A DNA stretch of 64,000 nucleotides from Hymenobacter cellulosilyticus (GCF_022919215.1 NZ_CP095046.1:2222501-2286500); one strand, 5' to 3'. Numbered from the stretch's first letter, positions 1 through 9,308 are shown. Made by a program: numbers and translations. Notes: generated by a model from the letters alone, not told the origin.

Positions 1-586
1 CCGGAGGAATGGAGGCTACTACGGCGTCGAGCAGCGGGATGATGCTGTCGGTCTTTACTTTCCAGTCGGTGCTCATCCAGCCCTGCTTCGAGGAGCCGTA
101 CAGGGTCACGAAGTCCAGCTGGTCTTCGTTGGCACCCAGGTTGAACATCAGGTCGAATACCTGCTCGTGCACCTCGTCGGGACGGCAGTTTTCCTTGTCG
201 ACTTTGTTTACTACCACGATGGGCTTCAGGCCCAGGTCAATGGCTTTGCCCAGCACGAAGCGGGTCTGGGGCATGGCGCCTTCGAAAGCATCGACCAGCA
301 GCAGTACGCCGTCGGCCATCTTCAGTACGCGCTCCACCTCACCACCGAAGTCGGCGTGACCAGGGGTGTCGATGATGTTGATTTTAACGTCCTTATAGCG
401 GACGGATACGTTCTTGGATACGATGGTGATACCCCGCTCGCGCTCCAGATCGTTGTTATCGAGGATCAGGTCGTCGAACTGCTGGTGTTCGTCGAACAGC
501 TTCGAGGCGTGAATAATCTTGTCCACGAGCGTAGTCTTGCCGTGGTCAACGTGCGCAATGATTGCGATATTCCGAATGTTCTGCAT
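1..586 (-). CDS. typA: Ribosome-associated GTPase TypA/BipA, N-terminal part (cut by window edge)
   Basis: The reverse strand reads M-Q-N-I-R-N-I-A-I-I from an ATG at 586 and stays open to base 1, about 195 residues. Visible GTPase motifs are AHVDHGKTT (P loop), the RERGITI switch I segment, DTPGHADFGGEVERV (G3) and NKVD (G4). This combination with the HASKLF stretch is typical of TypA/BipA, a translational GTPase that binds the 70S ribosome under stress and cold. The C-terminal domains lie outside the window. A TAnnTTTG box lies on the reverse strand at 606-613, upstream of the start. I see no frame break in the visible part. Confidence 0.95.
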   Translation of the reverse strand, partial: MQNIRNIAIIAHVDHGKTTLVDKIIHASKLFDEHQQFDDLILDNNDLERERGITIVSKNVSVRYKDVKINIIDTPGHADFGGEVERVLKMADGVLLLVDAFEGAMPQTRFVLGKAIDLGLKPIVVVNKVDKENCRPDEVHEQVFDLMFNLGANEDQLDFVTLYGSSKQGWMSTDWKVKTDSIIPLLDAVVASIPP

Positions 587-777
587 ACAGATGGTTTTGC
601 GGGTGCAAAGGTAGGCATTTCTGTTGGCAAAAGCCCGAGTTATCAAAATGTTAGCTGATTCAGGCTGAAAGGCACGCCCTTACCTAAACCGAACCGAAGC
701 TCCGCCGCGTATGTTTCCTGCATCAGCAGCGGCTTTGTAGGCGCTGTTTGTGTAGTGTTCAACTTTTTCCTTTGCTC

Positions 778-1338
778 ATGCGCACCTCCTTTCTGGTTCT
801 GCTAATTTCTTCTCTAACGCTGAACTCCGCCTGCTCCCAAAAACGCCAGAATCTGGCCGCGGAGAAGCCTCAGGCCCCCACGCAGCCCACCGCTGCGGGC
901 CGGCAGTATCCGAAGGCCCAGCCCGTGTCGCACCGGCCCGACGAGTTTCCAGTGCGCAAGACCGATGCGCAGTGGAAGGCCCAGCTTACCCCGGCCCAGT
1001 ATTTTATTCTGCGCCAGCAGGGTACTGAGCAGGCGTTCAATAATAAATACTTCGACAACCACGAAAAAGGTTCGTACTACTGCGCCGCCGACCACAACCT
1101 GCTCTTCACCTCCGAGGCCAAGTTTGAGTCGGGCACGGGCTGGCCGAGCTTCTGGGCCCCGGCCACTGATAGCAGCCTGAAAGTAACTACCGACAACACC
1201 CACGGCATGAGTCGCGACGAGCTGGTGTGCGCCAAGTGCGGCGGCCACCTGGGCCACGTCTTCGACGACGGACCCAAGCCTACTGGCCTGCGCTACTGCA
1301 TGGACTCGGACGGAATGATTTTTGAAAAGGCCAAGTAA
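778..1338 (+). CDS. msrB: Peptide-methionine (R)-S-oxide reductase MsrB, exported
   Basis: About 186 residues; reduces methionine-R-sulfoxide in proteins. The ATG at 778 gives a hydrophobic N-terminus ending near a Cys (N-S-A-C), so the protein is probably exported and perhaps lipidated, though the lipobox is poor. An in-frame GTG-type start at 748 would only lengthen the leader. MsrB hallmarks are [23 protein letters not shown] and RYCMDSDGM, the last holding the catalytic Cys. Only the second CxxC zinc pair is present; the first is C-A-A-D, so the structural zinc site is incomplete. A terminator follows at 1363. The family assignment is firm; the periplasmic location is inferred from the leader. 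Confidence 0.93.
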   Translation: MRTSFLVLLISSLTLNSACSQKRQNLAAEKPQAPTQPTAAGRQYPKAQPVSHRPDEFPVRKTDAQWKAQLTPAQYFILRQQGTEQAFNNKYFDNHEKGSYYCAADHNLLFTSEAKFESGTGWPSFWAPATDSSLKVTTDNTHGMSRDELVCAKCGGHLGHVFDDGPKPTGLRYCMDSDGMIFEKAK

Positions 1339-1362
1339 AACTGCCCGATATTTGTGTTGCCA

Positions 1363-1400
1363 GGCAGCCCGCTGAAGTCCTTCGGCGGGCTGCCTTGTTG
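1363..1400 (+). terminator. Intrinsic terminator after msrB
   Basis: Arms GGCAGCCCGC (1363-1372) and GCGGGCTGCC (1385-1394) are perfectly complementary and are followed by TTGTTG. The hairpin sits 24 bases after the msrB stop. Confidence 0.7.
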
Positions 1401-1463
1401 TAAGCCCGGCCCGTATTACAGTGCAACGGCTGTGGCTTTCGTCATCGTTTTCATTTTTAGTCT

Positions 1464-2264
1464 ATGACCACCGTCGATCCAATTCACACCTTGCAGCAGC
1501 AGCTGGCCTCGGCCCGGGAGCAGCTGGTGACCCACAACGTGTACCAGGGCATTCAGACCCTGGATGACCTGCGGGTGTTTATGCAGCATCACGTGTTTGC
1601 CGTGTGGGATTTTATGTCCCTGCTCAAGATTCTGCAGCGTGACCTGACCTGCGTGACGGTGCCGTGGGTACCGCGTGGCAATCCGGCCACCCGCCGCCTG
1701 ATCAACGAAATCGTGCTGGAAGAGGAAACCGACGTGGACCAGCACGGCCGGCCGGCCAGTCACTTTGAGATGTACCTTCGGGCCATGGAAGAGTGCGGCG
1801 CCGACACCCAGCCCATTCGCAAGCTCCTGGACGCGCTGTCGGTGGGAGAGTCGGTAGAAATGGCCTTGCTGCAAGCCAACGTGCCGTACGCGGTGCAGCA
1901 GTTCGTGCTCAGTACCTTCAACGTCATCAACACGGGCAAGTCGCACGTGGTGGCGGCGGCCTTCACCTTCGGGCGCGAAGACGTTATTCCCGACATGTTC
2001 CGCCACCTGGTAGCCGATCTGGGGACGCGCTTTCCGGGCCAGCTCGAAACCTTCATTTACTACCTCAACCGCCACATTCAGCTCGATGAGGAAGTGCACA
2101 CGCCCCTGGCCGAGCAGATGGTGCGCGAGCTGTGCGGCAGCACCGAGCAGAGCTGGGAAGAGTGCCGGGAAGTAGCCGCCCGCTGCATGCAGGCCCGGGT
2201 GGCCCTGTGGGACGGAATCCGGCAGGCCATGAGCGCCGCCGTGCCGGTTTCGACTGCAGGCTAA
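1464..2264 (+). CDS. DUF3050 family protein (haem-oxygenase-like helical fold)
   Basis: 266 residues from an ATG with no competing upstream start. The N-terminal part (about residues 25-75) has the pattern typical of DUF3050: HNVYQ, then FMQHHVFAVWDFMSLLK, then VPWVP. Further on there are acidic and His-rich stretches (EEETDVD near 90; DEEVH and similar late in the protein). DUF3050 belongs to the all-helical haem oxygenase/TENA superfamily; the biochemical role is not established. The gene is alone between msrB and a small lipoprotein gene and is closed by its own terminator. No signal peptide is visible, so it is probably cytoplasmic. Confidence 0.85.
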   Translation: MTTVDPIHTLQQQLASAREQLVTHNVYQGIQTLDDLRVFMQHHVFAVWDFMSLLKILQRDLTCVTVPWVPRGNPATRRLINEIVLEEETDVDQHGRPASHFEMYLRAMEECGADTQPIRKLLDALSVGESVEMALLQANVPYAVQQFVLSTFNVINTGKSHVVAAAFTFGREDVIPDMFRHLVADLGTRFPGQLETFIYYLNRHIQLDEEVHTPLAEQMVRELCGSTEQSWEECREVAARCMQARVALWDGIRQAMSAAVPVSTAG

Positions 2265-2291
2265 CTAACTCGTCTTTCTGCGCGTTGTAAG

Positions 2292-2324
2292 AGGGCAGCT
2301 CATACCAGAGCTGCCCTAACTTTT
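2292..2324 (+). terminator. Intrinsic terminator after the DUF3050 gene
   Basis: Perfect 10-base arms AGGGCAGCTC (2292-2301) and GAGCTGCCCT (2308-2317) around a 6-base loop, followed by AACTTTT. Confidence 0.8.
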
Positions 2325-2330
2325 ACAACC

Positions 2331-2687
2331 ATGTCGTATCAATCTATATACACTGCGGGCCGCATCTGCCTGCTGACGGGGGCTGCCTGGCTCACGGCCT
2401 GCACGGCCAGTCAGGAAAGCAGCGCCGAAGTGGACCGGGCCCCGCTGCCCAGCACTATTCGCACCGATGCCGACCGCCAAGCTGCCTACAATAGCAACGC
2501 CGGCTACGGCGGCTCGGCCCCGGATGCCACCCCGGGCCGGGTCGATATTCGGGAGCAGGCGGCCCGCTCCAACGCCCGGCAGCGGGTGGAAAACGTGAAT
2601 ACCAACGACCCCAACAACACCTCCACCGAAACCCGCCTGCGCCGCCTCGATGGAGCCCCGGTAGATACGGTGCGCCGCCTGCCCTAA
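2331..2687 (+). CDS. Small hypothetical lipoprotein
   Basis: 118 residues. The N-terminus is a hydrophobic leader ending L-T-A-C-T, a good lipobox, with the mature protein starting at Cys about residue 24. The rest is polar, Arg- and Asn-rich, without a recognisable domain (Y-N-S-N-A-G-Y-G-G in the middle, N-T-N-D-P-N-N-T towards the end). Likely an anchored periplasmic or outer-membrane protein of unknown role. It lies directly after the previous terminator and is itself followed by a strong hairpin, so it is probably a single-gene unit. I do not recognise the family. Confidence 0.75.
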   Translation: MSYQSIYTAGRICLLTGAAWLTACTASQESSAEVDRAPLPSTIRTDADRQAAYNSNAGYGGSAPDATPGRVDIREQAARSNARQRVENVNTNDPNNTSTETRLRRLDGAPVDTVRRLP

Positions 2688-2693
2688 ACCACG

Positions 2694-2728
2694 CCGGGCC
2701 GGCTCTCCTGCAAGAGAACCGGCCCGGT
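2694..2728. terminator. Hairpin between convergent genes, probable bidirectional terminator
   Basis: A GC-rich stem, CCGGGCCGGCTCTC against GAGAACCGGCCCGG with one G-T pair, lies between the lipoprotein gene and the convergent Lys-rich gene. Neither side has a long T tract. Confidence 0.55.
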
Positions 2729-2758
2729 GGTAAAAATCAGCCAAAAAACGCGTTGTCG

Positions 2759-3346
2759 TTAGCTGTTCGACGCTTCGTTGTCTCCGCCAGCCTCGGCGTT
2801 ATCCGTTGTGGGGGCGGCAGCCTTTCGGTCACGGCGCGGGGCGCTGCCGGCTGCGGGGCGCGACCGGCGGGGTGCCGGAGCTGCAGCCGCCGGGCGGGAG
2901 TTGCCGCCGGCTGCCGACCGATTGCGCTGTGCCGCTGGCTTCGTGTCAACGGCAGTGCCAGTAGGGGCTAGTGTGGAAATGCTATCGGAGCCAGCTACCG
3001 AGGCTGCCCCGTCATAGTGCCGCACGATGTTGTGCAAAGCTTCCTCAAACATGCGCTCAGTATCAACGTCTAAGCGCTTGGTGGCATCTTTTACTACTTC
3101 TTTGAGCTTGGCTTTCGTTTCTTTGCGGATGCGGTCTACCACTTCCTTCATGCGCAGATCCAGCTCTTTTTGCAGCTGCTTGGCAGCAGCCTTCAGCGAC
3201 TTTTTCTGACTGGCTTTCTTTTCGGAGCGCTTGTCGACCAGGGAACTGGAGGCGCGGGCGGCAGCTTTATCAGCTTTGCGCTGCGCTTTTTGTTCTGGAT
3301 CTTTTTTAGCCTTTTTCTCAGGCTGATCCGGAGCAGATTTTTTCAT
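2759..3346 (-). CDS. Lysine/arginine/alanine-rich basic protein, histone H1-like composition
   Basis: 195 residues from the ATG at 3346. The first 80 residues are almost entirely K, A, E, S and R in short repeats (K-K-A-x-K type). A central coiled-coil-like segment follows (about 75-125: L-Q-K-E-L-D-L-R-M-K-E-V-V-D-R-I), and then an Ala/Pro/Arg-rich tail with R-R-S-R-P and R-R-D-R-K. There is no signal peptide. The composition suggests nucleic-acid binding, but this is inference. An in-frame start 40 codons upstream is possible but adds non-basic sequence. A TATATTTG promoter-like box lies on this strand at 3412-3419. Divergent from metG. Confidence 0.7.
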   Translation of the reverse strand: MKKSAPDQPEKKAKKDPEQKAQRKADKAAARASSSLVDKRSEKKASQKKSLKAAAKQLQKELDLRMKEVVDRIRKETKAKLKEVVKDATKRLDVDTERMFEEALHNIVRHYDGAASVAGSDSISTLAPTGTAVDTKPAAQRNRSAAGGNSRPAAAAPAPRRSRPAAGSAPRRDRKAAAPTTDNAEAGGDNEASNS

Positions 3347-3562
3347 GGGCGGAGGGGATAAATTGAAGGGGCTGACACAAATGCAGCGTCTCGTAACGTT
3401 ACCGTTCGGCCCAAATATAGACCTATTTACCTGTTGGGCTATGTTAAGGTTTTGAACCACCGCCAATCCTTCGAAAACCTTGTTTCTTTGTGCCTATATA
3501 AGCGAATAAGTCCTCTAAATCTTCGCTTCTTCTCTCACTGAATTTCTGTTTTTTCTTTGCGT

Positions 3563-5608
3563 ATGCAATCTGATCCTCAACGCTATACCGTCACGGCTGC
3601 GCTGCCTTATGCCAATGGCCCCGTGCATATCGGGCATTTGGCCGGCGTGTATTTACCGGCGGATATTTACGTTCGTTATCTGCGCTCCGCAGGTCGTGAC
3701 GTCAAGTTTATTTGCGGCTCCGACGAGCACGGCGTACCCATCACAATTCGGGCTCAAAAAGAAGGCGTAACGCCCCAGCAAGTCGTAGATAAATACCACG
3801 CTATAATTCGGGATTCCTTCGCCGAATTTGGCGTGTCGTTCGATATTTATTCGCGCACTTCTTCCCAAACGCACAGCGAAGTAGCCAGCGGCTTTTTCAA
3901 AAAGCTGTATGAGGAAGGCAAATTCATCGAGCAGACCTCGCAGCAGTATTTCGACGAAAAAGCCGAGCAGTTTTTGGCCGACCGCTACATCGTAGGCACC
4001 TGCCCCAACTGCGGTAACGAAAACGCCTACGGTGACCAGTGTGAAAAATGTGGCTCGTCCTTGAGCCCCACCGAATTGATTTCGCCCCGCAGCATGCTCA
4101 GCGGCAACCAGCCCGTGCTGCGCGAAACCAAGCACTGGTACCTGCCCCTCGACCAGTACGAGCCCTGGCTGCGCGAGTGGATTGTGGAAGGCCACAAGTC
4201 CGACTGGAAAACCAACGTGTACGGGCAGTGCAAATCCTGGATTGACCAGGGCCTGCAGCCCCGCGCCGTCACCCGCGACCTGGACTGGGGCGTGCCCGTG
4301 CCCGTAGAAGGTGCCGAAGGCAAAGTGCTCTACGTGTGGTTTGATGCACCCATCGGCTACATTTCCGCTACCAAAGATCTGCTGCCCGATACCTGGGAAA
4401 CCTACTGGAAAGACAGCGGCAGCAAGCTGGTGCACTTCATCGGCAAGGACAACATCGTGTTCCACTGCATTATCTTCCCGGCGATGCTCAAGGCCCACGG
4501 CGACTATATCCTGCCCGATAACGTGCCTGCCAACGAGTTTCTGAACCTGGAAGGCGACAAAATAAGTACGTCCCGCAACTGGGCCGTGTGGCTGCACGAG
4601 TACCTGCTGGATTTCCCCGGCAAGGCCGATGTGCTGCGCTACGCCCTGTGTGCCAACGCCCCCGAAACCAAGGACAACGACTTTACCTGGAAAGACTTTC
4701 AAGCCCGCAACAACAACGAGCTGGTGGCCAACCTGGGCAACTTCGTGAACCGGGCCGTGGTGCTTACCCACAAGTTCTTCGCCGGCAAAGTGCCTACTAT
4801 TAGCGGCGAATTGCAGCCCATTGACCTGGAAGCCCTGGCCCAATTGGCCGAGTTTCCGCAGCGCATCGGGGAGCTGATTGACAATTACCGTTTCCGCGAC
4901 GCCCTGGGCGAGCTGATGAACCTGACCCGCGTCGGTAATAAATACCTGGCCGAAACCGAGCCCTGGAAGCTGATCAAAACCGACGAGGCTCGCACCGGTA
5001 CCGTGCTGCACGTAGCCCTGCAGATTGCCGCCGGCCTGGTTACGCTTATGGAGCCCTTCCTACCTGCCTCCGCTGAGAAGCTGGGCGAAATGCTGCGGGT
5101 AGAAAAAGGCAGCTGGCAAACTGCCGGCCGTCCCAACACACTGACGGCCGGTCACGAAATTGGGGCCGCCGCCCTGCTCTTCGACAAAATCGAAGATGCC
5201 ACCGTGGAAGCTCAGGTGCAGAAGCTGCTCGATACCAAGAAAGCCAACGAGCTGGCCAACGCCGTAGCTGAGCCCGCCAAAGAAGACGTCAGCTTCGACG
5301 AGTTTGGCCGGATGGATCTGCGCGTAGGCACGGTGGTAGCCGCCGAGAAAGTAGCCAAAACCAAAAAGCTGCTCAAGCTCACCGTCGATACCGGCCTCGA
5401 CCAGCGCACCATCGTCAGCGGCATTGCTGAGCACTTCATCCCCGAGGCCCTAATTGGCCAGCAGATCTTGGTGCTGCTCAACCTGGCCCCGCGCGAAATC
5501 AAAGGCATACAGAGTCAGGGCATGCTGCTGCTGGCCGAAAATGCCGATGGTTCTTTACAACTCATGCAGCCCGGCCAGCACGTGCGCCCCGGCAGCCACG
5601 TCGCATAA
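3563..5608 (+). CDS. metG: Methionyl-tRNA synthetase with C-terminal tRNA-binding domain
   Basis: 681 residues; charges tRNA-Met. The class I signature HIGH is at residues 22-25 and KISTS (variant of KMSKS) at about 333-337. Between them is a zinc knuckle of four cysteines (CPNC and CEKC, about 147-166). The last 105 residues (from about 575: [13 protein letters not shown]) form the EMAP-II-like tRNA-binding domain that allows dimerisation. I chose the ATG at 3563; a TTG two codons earlier is also in frame. Length and domain order are normal, and the frame is intact. Convergent with pth across a repeat element. Confidence 0.98.
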   Translation: MQSDPQRYTVTAALPYANGPVHIGHLAGVYLPADIYVRYLRSAGRDVKFICGSDEHGVPITIRAQKEGVTPQQVVDKYHAIIRDSFAEFGVSFDIYSRTSSQTHSEVASGFFKKLYEEGKFIEQTSQQYFDEKAEQFLADRYIVGTCPNCGNENAYGDQCEKCGSSLSPTELISPRSMLSGNQPVLRETKHWYLPLDQYEPWLREWIVEGHKSDWKTNVYGQCKSWIDQGLQPRAVTRDLDWGVPVPVEGAEGKVLYVWFDAPIGYISATKDLLPDTWETYWKDSGSKLVHFIGKDNIVFHCIIFPAMLKAHGDYILPDNVPANEFLNLEGDKISTSRNWAVWLHEYLLDFPGKADVLRYALCANAPETKDNDFTWKDFQARNNNELVANLGNFVNRAVVLTHKFFAGKVPTISGELQPIDLEALAQLAEFPQRIGELIDNYRFRDALGELMNLTRVGNKYLAETEPWKLIKTDEARTGTVLHVALQIAAGLVTLMEPFLPASAEKLGEMLRVEKGSWQTAGRPNTLTAGHEIGAAALLFDKIEDATVEAQVQKLLDTKKANELANAVAEPAKEDVSFDEFGRMDLRVGTVVAAEKVAKTKKLLKLTVDTGLDQRTIVSGIAEHFIPEALIGQQILVLLNLAPREIKGIQSQGMLLLAENADGSLQLMQPGQHVRPGSHVA

Positions 5609-5634
5609 TGTAAGCTTTGGTCCTTCCATAGAAA

Positions 5635-5800
5635 CGTGTCATTGCGAGGCGAAGCCGAAGCAATCCGTCCTCTGAAGAGTGCTGAGCATCCTGAAGTGAA
5701 AAGCCCCTTTCTACGGCGTGTAGGAAGGGGCTTTCTGGTAAAAAACGTTTGTCACTAGCAGAGGACGGATTGCTTCGTCGTGCCTCCTCGCAATGACACG
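5635..5800. repeat. Nested inverted-repeat element, copy A
   Basis: The outer ends are perfect inverses (CGTGTCATTGCGAGG and CCTCGCAATGACACG). Inside them are GAAGCAATCCGTCCTCTG and its inverse CAGAGGACGGATTGCTTC. In the centre is a smaller hairpin, AAAGCCCCTT (from 5700) against AAGGGGCTTT (to 5734). Related copies lie at 24663-24810 and 28801-28956. It occupies the space between convergent metG and pth. There is no coding capacity and no obvious target-site duplication. Confidence 0.9.
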
Positions 5801-5805
5801 AGAAT

Positions 5806-5841
5806 TAGCACATCAGCACATTCAACCACATTCGCACATTA
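5806..5841. repeat. CACATT-rich degenerate repeat overlapping the pth stop
   Basis: Four CACAT(T/C) units spaced 8-10 bases apart run through this stretch. The last bases form the pth stop codon. The same motif series, as part of an imperfect palindrome, fills the atpD-atpC gap at 11269-11360. Confidence 0.7.
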
Positions 5842-6402
5842 CCGAGTGTTGACCACGTTCATCGTGCGCTCCAGGCCGATAGTGGCGAAGGACAAGATGG
5901 CGTCGGCGGCTTTTTCAATGTGGAGCGCCAGATCAATCTTCTCGTCGGCTGAGAAGGGGTTCAGCACATAATCCACCTGCCGGCCCTTAGGGAAATTGGC
6001 GTCCACACCGAAGCGCAGGCGGGCGTATTCATCCGTGCCTAGCGTTTCCTGAATGTGCTTCAGGCCGTTGTGTCCGCCGGCCGAGCCTTTACCTTTCAGG
6101 CGCAGCTTGCCGTAGGGGAGGGCCAGGTCGTCGGTGACGACCACCATGTTTTCCTTCGGGATTTTCTCGCTCGTTAGGTAGTGCAGGGCCGCTTTGCCAC
6201 TCAGATTCATGTAGGTGGTAGGCTTCACCAGCACCAGCGTTTTGCCCTTGTGCTTGATTTCGGTGACGAAGGCGTGGCGCTTGAGCTCAAACCTGGCGTC
6301 GTGCTTGGCGGCCAGATAGTCGGCCACCATAAAGCCGATGTTGTGGCGGGTGTCGGCGTATTCGGGCCCGATGTTGCCCAGGGCCATAACGAGAAACTTC
6401 AT
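5839..6402 (-). CDS. pth: Peptidyl-tRNA hydrolase
   Basis: 187 residues; releases peptides from prematurely dropped peptidyl-tRNA, recycling tRNA in the cytoplasm. The N-terminus has the Pth signature LGNIGPEY with the catalytic His in TRHNIGF (about residue 20). The middle has T-T-Y-M-N-L-S-G and VTDDLALP, and SAGGHNGLKHI follows. Length is normal. It lies 88 bases downstream of rplY on the same strand, a common neighbourhood in Bacteroidota. The stop codon falls inside a CACATT repeat, so the final residues may vary between strains. Confidence 0.97.
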   Translation of the reverse strand: MKFLVMALGNIGPEYADTRHNIGFMVADYLAAKHDARFELKRHAFVTEIKHKGKTLVLVKPTTYMNLSGKAALHYLTSEKIPKENMVVVTDDLALPYGKLRLKGKGSAGGHNGLKHIQETLGTDEYARLRFGVDANFPKGRQVDYVLNPFSADEKIDLALHIEKAADAILSFATIGLERTMNVVNTR

Positions 6403-6428
6403 AAGGCGAAATACGGGGTTTTAACGCA

Positions 6429-6464
6429 AGAAATCCTGCCCCGCCGAAGCAGGACAGGATTTCT
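6429..6464 (-). terminator. Hairpin between rplY and pth
   Basis: Arms AGAAATCCTG and CAGGATTTCT are perfectly complementary. The T tract downstream on the reverse strand is short, so it could be a partial terminator or an mRNA-processing hairpin within the operon. Confidence 0.5.
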
Positions 6465-6490
6465 GTTGGTTTCCGCAGGGCGGAGAGATA

Positions 6491-7066
6491 TTAACGGTCG
6501 CCGCCGGCCATCTGGCCTTTCAGCGCACGTGGGATGGTTACGGTAGCAATCGGAGCCGCGCCGTTGGTCAGGATGGTGTAGTTCTGAGCTTCCACCTTGC
6601 TAACCTTAATCGACTTGCCCAGCTCGAGGTCCGAGATGTTTACTTCTACGAAGTCGGGCAGGTTTTCGGGCAGAGCCTTTACCTTCAGCTTACGCAGCTT
6701 GCTCACCAGCTTACCACCGGCCAGTACGCCGGGCGAAACGCCCACGAACTTCACGGGAATTTCCATCTTCACTTCCTTGCCGGGCTGCAGCAACAGGAAG
6801 TCAACGTGCAGCAGCATTTCGTTCACGGGGTGGAACTGAGCATCCTGCACGATGGCGCGGTATACAGTGCCCTCTACGTTCACGTCTACAACGTGTACTT
6901 CGGGGGTGTACAGCAATTCGCGGAAGAGGATGGCCGGAGCCGAGAAGTGCACTTGCTCTTCGCCACCGTACAATACGCACGGAACATACGAGTCAAGACG
7001 CAGTGCTTTCGCATCCTTCTTACCGAGATTCGCTCTTTTAAACCCTACAATCTCGAGGCTTTTCAT
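6491..7066 (-). CDS. rplY: 50S ribosomal protein L25 (Ctc form)
   Basis: 191 residues from the ATG at 7066; binds 5S rRNA in the large subunit. The N-terminal L25 domain (about 1-90) begins M-K-S-L-E-I-V-G-F-K-R and includes VPCVLYGG. It is followed by the TL5/Ctc C-terminal domain (about 100-185) with P-V-K-F-V-G-V-S-P-G-V and L-R-K-L-K-V-K-A-L-P. The two-domain form is usual outside enterobacteria. An in-frame extension to 7162 reads as non-conserved sequence and was not used. A TATCTTTG box on this strand (7138-7145) could be its -7 element. Confidence 0.96.
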   Translation of the reverse strand: MKSLEIVGFKRANLGKKDAKALRLDSYVPCVLYGGEEQVHFSAPAILFRELLYTPEVHVVDVNVEGTVYRAIVQDAQFHPVNEMLLHVDFLLLQPGKEVKMEIPVKFVGVSPGVLAGGKLVSKLRKLKVKALPENLPDFVEVNISDLELGKSIKVSKVEAQNYTILTNGAAPIATVTIPRALKGQMAGGDR

Positions 7067-7210
7067 AAGCTTGTGTTTTTGAGAAAAAGTAAATTGTGTT
7101 TTCCCGGCCAAGCTGACAATCAGCCCAAAACGGGCCGCAAAGATAGGCGGACTATCCGACAATTAAAACTCGCTCTCAGCTTTGTCGGGATAGGGTAGGG
7201 CAAAACCAAC

Positions 7211-8275
7211 CTATTTGGCGGCAGTACCGGCCATCTGCTGTTGCACCAGCTGCTCGGCCTGCTGCCGGTCCTGCAGCACGCGCAGATACGCCACGGCCGG
7301 CCGCATCTGGCAGGTGTAGGCTGCCTTGCGGGCGTAGTCGATTGCCTCGGGCAGGCGGTTGTTCATTTCCTCGTACACCGCCAGATTATAAAAGGCCCGG
7401 CCTGCTACTACGTGGTTGAGGTTGCGGGCAGCCTGCTGCCAGCGGGCCGCGGCCTGGCTCCAGTCGGTGGCCTGCACGCACTGCCGGGCTTGCTGCATGT
7501 GCGCATTCTTCTTGGCGCGGGTGTAAATATTGCGCGACAACGGCACGTAAGACGGCGCAATCCGGCGGGCATACTGGTCGCCGACCCGTAGGGCCACTTC
7601 CCGGATGCAGCGCTCCGGGGCGGGCAAGCCGGCCAGCGCAGCTTGGTAAGTGGCGCCCTCGCTGGTCCAGCCCAAATGGTCTTCCTGCCGGGCCTGATCG
7701 ACTACTATTCCCTCGGGGCCGTAGGTGCGGAATCCGGACACAATGCGCATGTCCATGTGCACCACCGTCACCAGTACTTTGCGGTCGGGCTTGTCTTTCT
7801 CCTTAATAACCCGCTCTTCCTGGCGCTTCTGCAGCTGCATGTCGGAGTCGAAGGCTTCGAGCACCACCAGCCCATCGACCTGCGAGGTGCGGCAGACCTT
7901 GCGGACGTAGTCAGGAGCCATGGGGGGCAGGAAAAACTCGCGTGTGCGGCCCACGAGCTGCAGGTTGGCCGGAGTCACGCGGAAACGCGGGCTGTTGCGC
8001 ATCAGAGCCTCGCCGGTACTCAGTACGCAGGCTTCCGCCCCGGCCCGGTCTACCATCGGGCCTTCCCCCGTGAAAATACCCTCCATTACGTCGAAGAACT
8101 TGTCGCGGCGGCTGTCGGGCAGAATGCGGTTGGCGGTAGCAATGCGCTGCAGGGCGGGAGGCATGGGTACCGAGGCCGGAGCCAGTGCCTCCAGGTGAAC
8201 GGTCGTGGTGCAGCTGCTGGCTAGGCCCAGGATGACCATGCTGGCCCAGGCAAAACGGAGTAGAGAATAATTCAT
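7211..8275 (-). CDS. DUF6340 family lipoprotein
   Basis: 354 residues. The leader ends L-A-S-S-C, followed by T-T-T-V-H, consistent with lipidation at Cys about residue 22. The body matches the DUF6340 pattern as I remember it: P-D-S-R-R-D-K-F near residue 55, then P-D-Y-V-R-K-V-C and V-D-G-L-V-V-L-E-A-F in the middle. The C-terminal 120 residues are helical and TPR-like (A-R-Q-C-V-Q-A-T-D-W-S-Q-A-A-A-R-W and A-F-Y-N-L-A-V-Y-E-E). Found in Bacteroidota; function unknown. It lies downstream of prs behind a terminator, so it is probably transcribed on its own. Confidence 0.82.
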   Translation of the reverse strand: MNYSLLRFAWASMVILGLASSCTTTVHLEALAPASVPMPPALQRIATANRILPDSRRDKFFDVMEGIFTGEGPMVDRAGAEACVLSTGEALMRNSPRFRVTPANLQLVGRTREFFLPPMAPDYVRKVCRTSQVDGLVVLEAFDSDMQLQKRQEERVIKEKDKPDRKVLVTVVHMDMRIVSGFRTYGPEGIVVDQARQEDHLGWTSEGATYQAALAGLPAPERCIREVALRVGDQYARRIAPSYVPLSRNIYTRAKKNAHMQQARQCVQATDWSQAAARWQQAARNLNHVVAGRAFYNLAVYEEMNNRLPEAIDYARKAAYTCQMRPAVAYLRVLQDRQQAEQLVQQQMAGTAAK

Positions 8276-8296
8276 AGTCAGAAAAATAAAAACGGA

Positions 8297-8324
8297 AAGA
8301 GGGGAACCTTTCAGCTCCCCTCTT
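8297..8324 (-). terminator. Intrinsic terminator after prs
   Basis: On the reverse strand a GAAGAGGGGA stem pairs with TCCCCTCTT and is followed by TCCGTTTTTATTTTT, between prs and the DUF6340 gene. Confidence 0.8.
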
Positions 8325-8379
8325 CAACACCGTGCCAAAATTGGCTCTGACTACTATACAACCCAGCCTGAGCTGGTGG

Positions 8380-9308
8380 TTAGATAAACAGCGAGCTGAT
8401 TGACTCGTGGGTCACCACGTTGCGAATAGCCTGGGCAAATAGGTTGGCCAGCGAAATCACCTTGATCTTGTGGTTTTCCTCTTTCAGCGGAATCGTGTCG
8501 GTAATGACCAACTCTTCCAGCACCGAGTTGCGGATCCGCTCGTGGGCCGGGCCGCTGAGCACGCCGTGGGTAATAACGGCCCGTACCGACTTGGCTCCGC
8601 GCTCCATCAAGAGCTCGGCGGCTTTGCAAATGGTGCCGGCCGTGTCCACGATGTCATCCACGAGCACCACATTCATGCCCGTCACGTCGCCAATGACCTG
8701 CATCGAGGCAATTTCGTTGGCCCGCAAACGCATTTTGTCGCAGACTACGATTTCGGCGCCGAACTTCTTGGCAAAGGCCCGGGTGCGCACCACGCCGCCT
8801 ACGTCGGGGAAGCGAAGATCAAATCATCCAGGCCCAGCGACTTTATATAAGGAGCCGAAACAGTAGCTCCATCCAAATGATCCACGGGGATGTCGAAGAA
8901 GCCCTGAATCTGGCCCGCGTGCAGGTCGCAAGTCATCAGACGGTCGGTGCCTACGCTCTGAATGAAGTCGGCCACCACTTTGGCCCCGATGCTTACCCGG
9001 GGTTTGTCCTTACGGTCTTGGCGGGCGTAGCCGAAGTAGGGCATCACGACGGTAACCGAGGCGGCCGAGGCACGCTTGGCGGCGTCCACCATCAGCATCA
9101 GCTCCATCAGGTTTTCGGCCGGTGGGTTGGTGCTCTGAATCAGGAATACGGCGCAGCCGCGCACGCTTTCATTGAAGCTGGGACCGAGCTCCGTGTCAGC
9201 GAAGCGCTGAATGCTCAAATCACCGAGCGTAGTACCGTATGCTTCGGCAATTGCTTTACCGAGTTCAGGAGATGCGTTTCCTGCAAAGATTTTAACCTGC
9301 TGGGCCAT
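8380..9308 (-). CDS. prs: Ribose-phosphate pyrophosphokinase (PRPP synthetase), one frame break
   Basis: Makes PRPP from ribose-5-phosphate and ATP for nucleotide, His and Trp synthesis. About 309 residues once repaired. The N-terminal part starts M-A-Q-Q-V-K-I-F-A-G at 9308 and includes FADTELGP, YARQDRK and CDLHAGQIQGFFD. The C-terminal part has the PRPP loop VLVDDIVDTAGT. The frame breaks at the G run 8806-8809 (CCCC on the coding strand). Adding one C joins F-A-S-P to D-V-G-G-V-V-R-T exactly as the family requires. Because the enzyme is normally essential, a missing base in the sequence is much more likely than a dead gene. Confidence 0.95.

Noticed and set aside
9..658. Two long rightward open frames at the left edge
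   Set aside because: They are opposite-strand shadows of typA, whose GTPase motifs are unmistakable on the reverse strand.
3653..5011. A 452-codon leftward open frame within metG
   Set aside because: It is the antisense of a strongly conserved gene in GC-rich DNA; its translation is Gly/Val/His-rich with no domain.
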